In this document: in pieces, positions 6,650 to 13,148 of the stretch
How positions within the stretch are numbered: the stretch's first letter is position 1
Layout: every line of letters starts with the position of its first letter
NCBI GenBank assembly: GCA_964591605.1
Contig: CAZQEN010000213.1
Span: forward strand, 1 to 13,150
Length of the DNA: 13,150 nucleotides
Origin: CAYLLT01 sp964591605
Lineage (GTDB): Bacteria > Planctomycetota > Phycisphaerae > UBA1845 > PWPN01
Direction of reading: 5' to 3'
Translations under genes and position numbers: made by a program
Notes under the pieces: generated by a model
The model's input: the letters and a program-made list of their open reading frames with translations, nothing else
What the model was told of the DNA's origin: nothing
The model's database searches: none

Positions 6650-7813
6650 TCACGCCGTGTGCGGTGTCGTCGCCCGCGGGGCGAGTTCGCGCAGCCGCTG
6701 GATCACGGACGGCACGATCCGCAGGGCCTGGTCGACCTCGTCGTCGGTGTTGAAGCGTGAGAGTGAGAACCGGATGGCCCCGTGGGCGACGACGGGGTCG
6801 ATCCCCATGGCCTGCAGCACGTGCGAGGGTTCCAGCGAGCCGCTGCTGCAGGCTGAGCCGCTCGACGCACAGAGCCCCTCGTTGCTCAGCAGCATGAGAA
6901 TCGCTTCGGCCTCGAGGGCCTCGAAGCTGATGCTGGAGGTATTGGGGAGACGCCGGTCGACATCGCCATTCACGGAAGCGAGCGGCACTCGCTCCAGCAG
7001 GTCGGCCTCCAGCCGGTCGCGCAGGGCCCGCACGCGCGTGTTCTCTTCTTCGAGGTGCTGCGCGGCGAGCTGCAGGGCGACGCTCATGCCGACGATACCC
7101 GCTACGTTTTCGGTCCCCGCCCGCAGGTCCTTCTCCTGGTGCCCGCCGAGGAGCAACGGGCGGATCTTCACGCGGCGCGCGACATAGACCGCCCCGACGC
7201 CCTTGGGTCCGTGGAACTTGTGAGCAGCCATGGTCAGCAAGGACACGGGCAGCCTGCGCACGTCCATCGGCAGCTTGCCGATGGTCTGGGTGGCATCGAC
7301 GTGAAAGGGAATCGCCCGGCTGGCGGCGAGCGAGCCGATCTGCTCTATGGGGAAGATGACGCCCGTCTCGTTATTGGCGTGCATCACGCTGAGCAGCGCG
7401 GTGTCGTCGGTGAGGGCTGCCTCGACTTCGGCCAGGTCCAGCCGCCCGAGCCGGTCGACGCCCAGGTACGCGACCTCGTAGCCCTCGGTCGCGAGTTGCT
7501 CGGCCAGCCGGAGCACCGAGTCATGCTCGACGGCCGTCGTGACGAAGCGGCGTTTGGCCGGCCGGGCGGCCAGCGTGCCCCGGATGGCCAGCGCGTTGGC
7601 CTCCGTCCCGCCGCCGGTGAAGAGGATCTGACGCGGCACCGCACCGATGACCGCCGCCATCCGCTCGCGCGCGGTCTCCACGGCGTGTCGGGCCTGCTGG
7701 CCGAAGTGATGCACGCTCGACGGGTTGGCGTACTGCTCGCGCAGATACGGCAGCATCGCGTCCAGGGCCCGCGGATCGAGCAAGGTCGTGGCGTTGTTAT
7801 CGAAATAGATCAC
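6650..7813 (-). CDS. Cysteine desulfurase, NifS/IscS class
   Basis: A 387-residue PLP enzyme that converts L-cysteine to alanine and passes persulfide sulfur to Fe-S cluster, tRNA or cofactor synthesis. The start is the family hallmark MIYFDNNATT. The PLP-stacking His is H97 in VEHDS, cofactor contacts D173 and Q176 lie in HVDATQT, the Schiff-base Lys is K199 in AAHKFHGPKG, and the catalytic Cys is C322 in SSGSACSSGS followed by LEPSHVLQAMG. These motifs are closest to NifS-type enzymes. Length is normal and all key residues are present. The start codon is GTG (7813), forced by the conserved N-terminus, with no clear Shine-Dalgarno. It follows xseB by 53 bases and precedes the GH3-family gene. 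No iscU or nifU scaffold gene is nearby, so a nif-type role cannot be claimed. Confidence 0.95.
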   Translation of the reverse strand: MIYFDNNATTLLDPRALDAMLPYLREQYANPSSVHHFGQQARHAVETARERMAAVIGAVPRQILFTGGGTEANALAIRGTLAARPAKRRFVTTAVEHDSVLRLAEQLATEGYEVAYLGVDRLGRLDLAEVEAALTDDTALLSVMHANNETGVIFPIEQIGSLAASRAIPFHVDATQTIGKLPMDVRRLPVSLLTMAAHKFHGPKGVGAVYVARRVKIRPLLLGGHQEKDLRAGTENVAGIVGMSVALQLAAQHLEEENTRVRALRDRLEADLLERVPLASVNGDVDRRLPNTSSISFEALEAEAILMLLSNEGLCASSGSACSSGSLEPSHVLQAMGIDPVVAHGAIRFSLSRFNTDDEVDQALRIVPSVIQRLRELAPRATTPHTA

Positions 7814-7814
7814 G

Positions 7815-7842
7815 TCAGAAAGCCAAAAGCCAGAAAGTCAAA
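7815..7842. repeat. A-rich low-complexity repeat before nifS
   Basis: Near-repeats of AGAAAGCC, AAAAGCC and AGAAAGTC fill the space just upstream of the cysteine desulfurase GTG, read on the plus strand. It is AT-rich against its surroundings and has no coding potential. It occupies the place where a ribosome-binding site would be expected. Confidence 0.5.
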
Positions 7843-7848
7843 CGAGAG

Positions 7849-7865
7849 CAGGAGAATTGCTCCTG
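7849..7865 (-). terminator. Small hairpin after xseB, possible weak terminator or attenuator
   Basis: Read on the minus strand, CAGGAG, CAATT, CTCCTG is a 6-bp stem with a 5-base loop that starts 1 base after the xseB stop. It is followed by T-rich low-complexity sequence rather than a clean U-tract, so it may only reduce read-through into the cysteine desulfurase gene. Confidence 0.3.
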
Positions 7866-7866
7866 G

Positions 7867-8130
7867 TCACTGGCCTGCACCTTCGATCGCCGGGGGTTCG
7901 AACGGCGCGGCCTCCAGCTTGCCGTTCTCGCCGAGCTGGAGCTGCTGGATCTTGGCCTCGGCATCGGTCAGGACCGACCGGCAATACTGGATGAGCCGCA
8001 TGCCCTTCTCATATTGCGCGATCGACTCCTGGAGGCCAATCTTGCCCTGCTCGATCGAGGTGACGATCGCCTCCAACTGCCCCAGGGCCTCTTCAAAGGT
8101 CTGGGCCGGCGCTGCTTCCTGTCTGGCCAT
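7867..8130 (-). CDS. xseB: Exodeoxyribonuclease VII small subunit
   Basis: An 87-residue protein matching the XseB family: FEEALGQLEAIVTSIEQGKIGLQESI (12-37), then AQYEKGMRLIQYCRSVLTDAEAKIQQL to about residue 64, all predicted helix. Several XseB subunits coat the large XseA subunit to form the exonuclease that degrades single-stranded DNA. The last 20 or so residues are a Pro/Glu tail beyond the core. The ATG at 8130 is chosen because GAGGA lies 10 bases upstream and the family begins near here; the frame is open to 8259 but that extension crosses the likely promoter. The large-subunit gene xseA is not in the window, and the upstream neighbour is divergent, so the two subunits are unlinked here. 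Confidence 0.92.
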   Translation of the reverse strand: MARQEAAPAQTFEEALGQLEAIVTSIEQGKIGLQESIAQYEKGMRLIQYCRSVLTDAEAKIQQLQLGENGKLEAAPFEPPAIEGAGQ

Positions 8131-8172
8131 GGTGCTGCAATCCTCGCTGAACTGGAGAGTTCCTGCCCGCTC

Positions 8173-8180
8173 ATTATAAT
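8173..8180. promoter_or_regulatory. Self-complementary ATTATAAT, -10 candidate on both strands
   Basis: ATTATAAT reads TATAAT on both strands. On the minus strand it would start transcription near 8166, giving xseB a leader of about 36 bases. On the plus strand it could serve the divergent DUF1080 gene with a leader of about 130 bases. No strong -35 is visible on either side. Confidence 0.45.
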
Positions 8181-8245
8181 CCGCCCGCAAGCCGCTCACC
8201 ACGCGCCTGGCGAGGCGATGGAACGGCACCGCGGCGGGGAGATGG

Positions 8246-8261
8246 GCATGGCCACCCATGC
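8246..8261. repeat. Short hairpin in the xseB/DUF1080 intergenic region
   Basis: GCATGG, CCAC, CCATGC forms a 6-bp stem with a 4-base loop. It sits just before the 8-base periodic array. Its role is unknown; a dispersed hairpin element or part of the DUF1080 leader is possible. Confidence 0.4.
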
Positions 8262-8267
8262 GAGAGC

Positions 8268-8310
8268 GTGAAGGTGCGAAAGTGTAAAAGTGAAAAAGTG
8301 AGAAAGTGAG
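8268..8310. repeat. Degenerate 8-base tandem array before the DUF1080 gene
   Basis: Successive units GTGCGAAA, GTGTAAAA, GTGAAAAA, GTGAGAAA and GTGAG follow each other with a strict period of 8 (8274-8310), preceded by a shorter GTGAAG. The array ends 5 bases before the ATG at 8316 and covers the position of the ribosome-binding site. An in-frame TGA at 8307 shows the protein does not start earlier. Confidence 0.7.
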
Positions 8311-8315
8311 CTGTC

Positions 8316-9401
8316 ATGTCACCCGCCATCGCAGCGTTATTTGTGCTCTTCAATGGCCAGAATCTCGATGGGTGGAAGACCCTCAGCGGCGAGTGGGCCG
8401 TCGAGAACAACGCCATCGTCTGCAAGGCCCCGGGAACGATCCGGTCGACGTTCGAATCCGATGAGTACACGCTCTCCCTTGAACATCGCCATTCGCAAGG
8501 GGCGTGGATCAGGATGCACTATGGCTCGCAGGAAGCATCCGTCAACTTCCGGCTAAACAGGCCAGGCATGCGCAGGGAGGGGTCACCGACTGATCCCCAG
8601 GATGATCCCGAGGAGTGGATTCGCGACGAGATAGAGGTACGAATTCACCAAGTCCGAGTGAATCGATGTCGTCCTGACGGATCCAAGAACCTCATCGCGG
8701 AATGGCCAAACCGGCAGGGGTACGCTCGAGGATTCATCGCACTCTCGGCGGACCAGCCGGGGCTGCAGATCCGCAACATGAAAGTCACTGAACCCGGCTT
8801 CCAAAGTCTGTTCGACGGCAAGACTACCCGGGGCTGGGAACCGGTCGGCCGGCATGACCCGGACAACCCCACGTGGTACGTCGAGCACGGCACGCTGATC
8901 TGCCGCCACACGAAATGGGGAAACTGGCTGCGGACAGTGGAGAGTTACGATAACTTCGTGCTGCGGCTCGAATACTGGCTTCCGAAGCGCGGCAACAGCG
9001 GCATTTACCTCCACGCTCCAGCCACGAGCGAGCGCATCAGCCAGATCGGCCAGGAAATCCAGCTCATCGATGATTCAAACTACCCCAAGCTCAAGCCCTC
9101 GCAGCGGGCCGGAGCGGTTTACGCCGGGATTGCCCCGGAGGTGAACGTCCCCGCCGCGGCCGAAGAATGGAACTCCATTGAGGTCTTCTTTCAGGGCAAG
9201 CGGATCCGCACCACCCTCAACGGGGTGCGGCTCTACGACGCCCGCCTGGACGACGCCAGCAAGGACGCCCAGCTCCTCAAAAACCCGCTGGCCACCCGCC
9301 GGCTGACCGGCTTCATCGGCCTGCAGGACCATACGGAGAGCCCGCGTTTCCGCAACATCCGCATCCGCACCCTGCCGCCGGATTCGCGGCCGGCGGGATG
9401 A
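8316..9401 (+). CDS. Two-domain DUF1080 (3-keto-disaccharide hydrolase-like) protein
   Basis: The 361-residue protein holds two DUF1080 domains in tandem, a family renamed 3-keto-disaccharide hydrolase and built on a concanavalin-like beta-sandwich. Domain 1, about 11-157, starts FNGQNLDGWKTLSG and is short and degenerate. Domain 2, about 162-352, starts SLFDGKTTRGW and has the usual hallmarks RGNSGIYLHAP, GQEIQLIDD, GAVYAGIAPE, EWNSIEVFFQGKRI, TLNGVRLYD and GFIGLQDH. The enzyme probably acts on sugars or glycosides, but I cannot name the substrate. Most relatives are secreted; here only about 12 hydrophobic residues precede domain 1, too few for a normal signal peptide, and a TGA three codons upstream rules out a longer start. 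Shine-Dalgarno is weak. The leader carries an 8-base tandem array. Confidence 0.88.
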   Translation: MSPAIAALFVLFNGQNLDGWKTLSGEWAVENNAIVCKAPGTIRSTFESDEYTLSLEHRHSQGAWIRMHYGSQEASVNFRLNRPGMRREGSPTDPQDDPEEWIRDEIEVRIHQVRVNRCRPDGSKNLIAEWPNRQGYARGFIALSADQPGLQIRNMKVTEPGFQSLFDGKTTRGWEPVGRHDPDNPTWYVEHGTLICRHTKWGNWLRTVESYDNFVLRLEYWLPKRGNSGIYLHAPATSERISQIGQEIQLIDDSNYPKLKPSQRAGAVYAGIAPEVNVPAAAEEWNSIEVFFQGKRIRTTLNGVRLYDARLDDASKDAQLLKNPLATRRLTGFIGLQDHTESPRFRNIRIRTLPPDSRPAG

Positions 9402-9406
9402 TCGGT

Positions 9407-9449
9407 TTGACGCCGGCGGCGTTTTGGCGTAACCTCTTTGATCGATAAT
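9407..9449 (+). promoter_or_regulatory. Candidate promoter for the lipoprotein-kinase pair
   Basis: TTGACG (9407-9412), 17 bases, then TAACCT (9430-9435) is one sigma70-like pair, with a weak -10. A better -10, GATAAT (9444-9449), overlaps the ATG at 9448; if used, translation must begin at the later ATG at 9487. The two readings are alternatives. Confidence 0.3.
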
Positions 9450-9486
9450 GGTTAGAGAAGCCCGCTCCGAGAGCCGGACGGTCGGC

Positions 9487-10470
9487 ATGCCTTCGCGAGT
9501 CGTCAGCCTTCCCGCGCATCGTGCGTTCTGGCGGCGTTTGCGGGTGCTCTACGCGCTGGCGGCGGTTCTGATGGCCGGCTGTCAGTCCTCGGATCAGCCC
9601 AAGCGCGAGCCGGCGTGGTTCAAGCCGCTGTTCACTTTCAGCGCCCATCCTCCGGAGAGTCAACCCGCGTCCGATCCGGCCCCGGAGCCGGAGCCGACAT
9701 TGCCGCCGGCCGGCCCCGACGGGAGCGCGGCTCAGCCGATTATCATCCTGCAGACGCGGTTCGACGTTCTGCGCATCCGCGTGCCGCGCGGAGTCTTCAG
9801 CCAGTCGGGCAAGATCTGGAATCACGTCAGCGAAGAGGTGATTCCGGACGCGACGGCCCGACTTCTGCAGCGCAATGGCCTGCGCGTCGCGCTGGGCCAC
9901 CCGGACTCGTATCCGCCCATCCACGCCATGCTCGAGAACGAGCCTGGGGCCGAAATGTCGAACACCAGCATCCTGCTGGCCAACGGCCTGCCCCTGACGA
10001 TTGCGGTGGATCAGCACCGCACGCGTGATCAGACGTTGTTTCTGTACCGCGCGGACGGGACCATGGCGGGCGTGACCTGCCCGATGAGCACCAACCTGAT
10101 TCGCGTCGAGTATTCGATTTCGATCGACACGCCGAATGCGGTGCAGGTGGACGTCATGCCTGAGATCCGCCAGCAGCAGGTCAGGGGGAACCTGGCCATC
10201 AACGAGCTGGGTCAGCTCGACGCGCCGCGGGAGGAGCCGACGCGCGTGCTGCGGGAGCTGGCGTTCCGCATGGTGGTGGCGCCCGAGGATTTTGTGATGA
10301 TCGGCCCCAGCCCGACGGTGTGGCCCGCCCATCACGGCGGGCGGAGTTATCTGGCCGGCTCGCTGCTCCTGTGTGAGACCATTGACGGGAAACCCTATGA
10401 ATCGATGTACTTTATCACCCCCCGCCAGGAACGGTCGGACCGGAAAGCCCTGGGGTCAACCAGCCGATGA
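9487..10470 (+). CDS. Putative lipoprotein of unknown function
   Basis: The 327-residue protein (from the ATG at 9487) has an Arg-rich n-region, a hydrophobic core LYALAAVL and a lipobox LMAGC with Cys at residue 32, so it should be exported and lipid-anchored. A Pro/Glu-rich linker covers about residues 38-80, as expected for a tether. The folded part that follows (IIILQTRFDVLRIRVPRGVF, GKIWNHVSEEVIPDA, ILLANGLPLTIAV) is probably mixed alpha/beta. I recognise no family. An in-frame ATG at 9448 would add 13 residues; the later start is preferred because it gives a more ordinary signal and a -10-like GATAAT overlaps the earlier one. The kinase gene starts 43 bases after its stop on the same strand, so the two may be co-transcribed, possibly pairing an envelope sensor with a kinase (inference). 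Confidence 0.75.
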   Translation: MPSRVVSLPAHRAFWRRLRVLYALAAVLMAGCQSSDQPKREPAWFKPLFTFSAHPPESQPASDPAPEPEPTLPPAGPDGSAAQPIIILQTRFDVLRIRVPRGVFSQSGKIWNHVSEEVIPDATARLLQRNGLRVALGHPDSYPPIHAMLENEPGAEMSNTSILLANGLPLTIAVDQHRTRDQTLFLYRADGTMAGVTCPMSTNLIRVEYSISIDTPNAVQVDVMPEIRQQQVRGNLAINELGQLDAPREEPTRVLRELAFRMVVAPEDFVMIGPSPTVWPAHHGGRSYLAGSLLLCETIDGKPYESMYFITPRQERSDRKALGSTSR

Positions 10471-10513
10471 ACAGGAACGAAGCGCCCTGCAGCGCTCATG
10501 AGCGGGGGAACCT

Positions 10514-11617
10514 GTGAAGCCCAGAAGCCTGAGCCCCGAGACCTGCTCGATGGCCGACCTGCCAGACAGCTTTTATCGGCACCTCTGCCTGGACGCGGGG
10601 GTGGCGCTGATTGCCACGGATACAGACCTGCGGATCCGCTTCTGGAACAGTGCCGCGGGGCGGATCTTCGGGGGATCCGCCGAGACGATGATCGGCCAGC
10701 CGCTGCTCTCGGTGGTCCCCGCCCAGCGGCGCGACCTGGCCGCCCGCCTGTTCGAGCGAACACTTCAAAAGTCCGATATCAGCGAGTTCGACTTTCCGCA
10801 CCGCAGCCCGGCCGGCGATCCGATGTACCTGGCGGTCACGATCTCGCCGGTGGTGGACGAGACGGGAACGGCGCTGGGCCTGTCGGTGTACGTGCGCGAC
10901 GTGACGCGACGGATGGACCTGGAGCGGGAGATGGCCAGGTCGCAGAAAATGACCGCGCTGGGGGCGATGGCCGGAGGAATCGCGCACCACTTCAATAACA
11001 TGATCGGCGGCGTGATCACCACCATCGACTTCGCCGAAAGCAGCGATGACCCGCAAATGGTCCGGCGGCTGATGAGCTCGGCGGTGTCCGCGCTCACGCG
11101 GGCCAGTCAACTGACCCAGGCCCTGCTGATGTTTGCCGAGGGCGACCGGTCGGACACCGCGCCCGCCGACCTCGGGGCGACGGTGCGCGAGTTTCTCAGC
11201 ACGATCAGCGGGAACCTCAGCCGTCAACGGGTGGAACTGGACGCCCGGATCAGTCCGATCCGCGCGTCCTTCCCCTCGCGGCGCATTCATTCGATCCTCG
11301 AGCGCCTCACCACCAATGCACTGGAGGCCATGCCCAACGGGGGTACGCTCCGGGTGGAAGTGTGCCAGGAGGGAAGCGACGCCCTGCTCATCGTGACCGA
11401 CAGCGGTGTCGGCATTTCGAGCGAACACATGAATCGACTGTTCGAACCGTTCTTCACAACCAAGACGGGTGAGGGTCACGAGAGCGCGCAGCACGTCGGT
11501 CTGGGCCTGCCCGTGGTTCATGGTGTGGTCCGCGATCTGGGGGGCACGGTGACCATCACTTCCCAGCCAGGTCGCAGTACCACCTGCGTGGTTCGTCTGC
11601 CATTAAGCGGAGATTAA
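10514..11617 (+). CDS. Soluble PAS-domain histidine kinase, NtrB-like
   Basis: The 367-residue protein lacks membrane spans and is probably cytoplasmic. A PAS domain spans about 20-135 (GVALIATDTDLRIRFWNSAA, PMYLAVTISPVVDETGTALG, YVRDVTRR). The dimerisation/phosphoacceptor region follows: QKMTALGAMAGGIAHHFNNM with phospho-His at H158; the residue after it is His instead of the usual Glu or Asp. The catalytic domain has an N-box (RLTTNALEAMPNGG, N268), a G1 box DSGVG (296-300), an F box FEPFFTTK (310-317) and a G2 box GLGLPVVHG (329-337). The order is that of NtrB/AtoS-type kinases. No response regulator gene is in the window. Start is GTG at 10514 with GGGGGA 4 bases before it; an ATG at 10550 is a fair alternative. 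Confidence 0.9.
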   Translation: MKPRSLSPETCSMADLPDSFYRHLCLDAGVALIATDTDLRIRFWNSAAGRIFGGSAETMIGQPLLSVVPAQRRDLAARLFERTLQKSDISEFDFPHRSPAGDPMYLAVTISPVVDETGTALGLSVYVRDVTRRMDLEREMARSQKMTALGAMAGGIAHHFNNMIGGVITTIDFAESSDDPQMVRRLMSSAVSALTRASQLTQALLMFAEGDRSDTAPADLGATVREFLSTISGNLSRQRVELDARISPIRASFPSRRIHSILERLTTNALEAMPNGGTLRVEVCQEGSDALLIVTDSGVGISSEHMNRLFEPFFTTKTGEGHESAQHVGLGLPVVHGVVRDLGGTVTITSQPGRSTTCVVRLPLSGD

Positions 11618-11725
11618 CCTCATCGGCTCTGCCTATATTCTGAGCAGCGGCAGCCGCGCTCGCCCGCTCGAACGGCGTCTGGTGTACATTTCCCCCCGCT
11701 GACATCGTATTGGACAATAGAGAAG

Positions 11726-11813
11726 CCGGGCGGCATGGCTCCTGCTGTCCTTCCGGCAGGTTCGACCGGGAAGGTGAACAGCGGCGAAACACGAGTCGTG
11801 CAGCCCGCTCCGG
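11726..11813 (+). ncRNA. Candidate structured RNA, three-way junction
   Basis: Base pairing that can be traced by eye: a closing stem of CCGGGCGG (11726-11733) with CCGC-T-CCGG (11805-11813, one bulged T); a long arm of GCTGT, CCTTCC and GG (11744-11756) against CC, GGAAGG and ACAGC (11766-11782) with two bulges; and a small CACG/CGTG hairpin (11790-11800). A terminator-like hairpin lies about 30 bases downstream. No known RNA family was recognised, and GC-rich DNA folds easily by chance. The strand is assumed from the position of the terminator-like hairpin. Confidence 0.3.
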
Positions 11814-11843
11814 GGATTGCTGGTATAAGCTGCCAGATTGGTT

Positions 11844-11865
11844 AACGCCATTAATTCTGGCGGTT
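11844..11865 (+). terminator. Terminator-like hairpin
   Basis: AACGCCA (11844-11850), TTAATTC loop, TGGCGGTT (11858-11865) pairs as 7 bp with one bulged G, followed by TCTTG. It is a weak intrinsic terminator candidate for the kinase transcript or the candidate RNA before it. Confidence 0.35.
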
Positions 11866-11929
11866 TCTTGCGGGAATCGTCCTTGCGGCTATTGCCGCCG
11901 CCCGCCGGGAAGGGTTATGCTATGTGCCA

Positions 11930-11954
11930 CTTCGCTTCCGCCTCCCCAGCGAAG
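11930..11954 (+). other. Hairpin in the DUF1571 upstream region
   Basis: CTTCGCT (11930-11936) and AGCGAAG (11948-11954) form a perfect 7-bp stem with an 11-base loop, followed by AAAAGG. It lies 167 bases before the DUF1571 start; its role is unknown. Confidence 0.35.
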
Positions 11955-12121
11955 AAAAGGACATGTGAAGACAACTTGGACGTCTGGCTTCAGGATGCCT
12001 TTGAGCCTGACCGATAACATCGAGTGCGGGAAACGAGAGCCGTCCGGCTTGGGGGGCTGACCAGCCTTTCTTTTCCGCCGCAGACGCCTGCAACCGATCC
12101 CGGAGACATTCCAGGGGCCCT

Positions 12122-13033
12122 ATGATTCGGCAGGAACTTCTCACAATGCGGATGCGGATTCTCGTGGGTCTGATCCTGCTGGTCGGGCTCATCACCCAGT
12201 CCCAGCGGGCCCTGAGCCAGCGTGCCGCGGAGCCTTCACCGACGCCGAGCGCAGGGCCGGCCAGGCCGGATCCAACGGTGGCCCTCGCCTCGCCTTCGCG
12301 GGAGACTCTCTCCGCCGCCCTCTCGATTGAAGACTGGGCCCGGCGGGATCCCTATGGTTTCCTCCAGGCGGCCCTGGACGAGTACGACCGCAGCGTGCGC
12401 GACTACACGTGCACCTTCACCAAACGGGAACGAATCGCGGGCCAACTGAGTGAAGAACAGGTGATGCGGGCGATGTTCCGCGAGAAGCCCTACAGCGTTC
12501 GGCTCGAGTGGGTCCGCAACCCCGACAAATGTTCGCGTGTCCTGTACGTGGCCGACAAGTGGTCCGAGGACGGTGAGCCCATGGCCGTCGTCGAGCCTCA
12601 GGGTTCGATCGCCCGGTTCTTCGTTTCGTACGTGATGCGTCCCATCCACGGGGCCGATGCGCTCAAGTCGTCGCGGCGGCCGATCGATCAGTTCGGCCTG
12701 CGCAATTCGCTCGCGCTCACGCTCAAGTATGCCCGAATGGCCCGGGAGCAGAGCATCCTCCAGCTCGATTACAGGGGGAGCGGCGAGGTGGACGGGCGCG
12801 AAACCCTGGTCTTCGAGCGGCGGCTTCCTTTTGTTGACGGCGGGAAGTCGGTGTGGCCGGACCGCGTGCTGGTTGTCCACATCGACAAGGAATACAAGCT
12901 GCCGACGCTGTGCGAAGCCTACTCGGATGAGGCGAAGAAGAACCTGCTCGGCCGATACATGACCACCAACCTCAAGATCAACCCGAATCTTCCTGATTCG
13001 ACGTTCACCACGCAGGGCATGGGCCTAGATTAA
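12122..13033 (+). CDS. DUF1571 domain protein, exported
   Basis: A 303-residue protein. Residues 1-11 are basic and 12-26 hydrophobic (RILVGLILLVGLI), a signal peptide or anchor; a Pro/Ala-rich linker follows to about residue 60. From about 78 to 298 the sequence matches DUF1571 as I know it from planctomycetes: YTCTFTKRERIAGQLSEEQ, FREKPYSVRLEW, CSRVLYVADKW, then PIHGADALK and the terminal YMTTNLKINPNL. The function is not known; the pattern is reminiscent of LolA-like beta-folds that bind lipoproteins or lipids, but that is inference. Start: AGGGG lies 4 bases before the ATG at 12122; an ATG at 12146 with AGGA upstream would give a tighter signal peptide. It is preceded by 504 non-coding bases and followed by strong hairpins, so it is probably monocistronic. 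Confidence 0.88.
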   Translation: MIRQELLTMRMRILVGLILLVGLITQSQRALSQRAAEPSPTPSAGPARPDPTVALASPSRETLSAALSIEDWARRDPYGFLQAALDEYDRSVRDYTCTFTKRERIAGQLSEEQVMRAMFREKPYSVRLEWVRNPDKCSRVLYVADKWSEDGEPMAVVEPQGSIARFFVSYVMRPIHGADALKSSRRPIDQFGLRNSLALTLKYARMAREQSILQLDYRGSGEVDGRETLVFERRLPFVDGGKSVWPDRVLVVHIDKEYKLPTLCEAYSDEAKKNLLGRYMTTNLKINPNLPDSTFTTQGMGLD

Positions 13034-13059
13034 GGCCCCCGCAGGGTGTGCCCAATATC

Positions 13060-13086
13060 CCGGGAGACAGCCTGTAGGTCTCCCGG
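13060..13086 (+). terminator. 9-bp hairpin after the DUF1571 gene
   Basis: CCGGGAGAC (13060-13068) pairs perfectly with GTCTCCCGG (13078-13086) around a 9-base loop, starting 26 bases after the stop. There is no U-tract after it. It may act as a transcript end, a 3'-stabilising hairpin or a dispersed element. Confidence 0.5.
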
Positions 13087-13090
13087 CGCG

Positions 13091-13148
13091 CCGGAACCGG
13101 GCGGGACCTGGGTTGGGTCAGTTCGTCCCGGACCGAGGTCCCTTCCGG
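13091..13148. other. Long near-continuous hairpin at the window edge
   Basis: CCGGAA/TTCCGG (13091-13096 with 13143-13148), then GGGACCT/AGGTCCC (13103-13109 with 13136-13142), then GGTTGGG/CCCGGACC (13111-13117 with 13127-13134) stack into about 20 bp. There is one 6-base bulge (13097-13102), one 1x1 mismatch and a 9-base loop. No known element was recognised. Confidence 0.5.

Larger units (their letters stand above)
11618..12121. other. 504-base non-coding stretch
   Basis: No convincing gene lies between the kinase and DUF1571 genes. The one open frame of note (11710-12060, plus) is Cys- and Arg-rich, has no recognisable motif and no ribosome-binding site, and is rejected. Local composition is less GC-rich than the neighbours, with AT-rich islands near 11845-11860. 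The stretch holds a candidate branched RNA (11726-11813), a terminator-like hairpin (11844-11865) and a hairpin with a 7-bp stem (11930-11954). Confidence 0.6.

Noticed and set aside
8131..8259. N-terminal extension of XseB
   Set aside because: It would cross the TATAAT region and add 43 residues absent from the family; the ATG at 8130 has a GAGGA site.
9313..10335. Open frame antisense to the lipoprotein gene
   Set aside because: Arg/His-rich, no motif; the plus strand has a signal peptide and lipobox.
10496..11521. Open frame antisense to the histidine kinase
   Set aside because: The plus strand has every kinase motif in order; this one is His/Arg-rich and featureless.
11757..11767. tRNA T-loop-like GGTTCGACC
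   Set aside because: No matching T-stem, acceptor stem or CCA end around it.
11741..11782. Signal recognition particle RNA on the minus strand (CCGGAAGG followed by AGCAG)
   Set aside because: The conserved CAGG of the symmetric loop is replaced by CCTG, which simply pairs with GCAGG; flanking helices do not fit.
11710..12060. 116-codon open frame in the non-coding stretch
   Set aside because: No ribosome-binding site, odd Cys/Arg composition, no recognisable domain, and it overlaps several hairpins.
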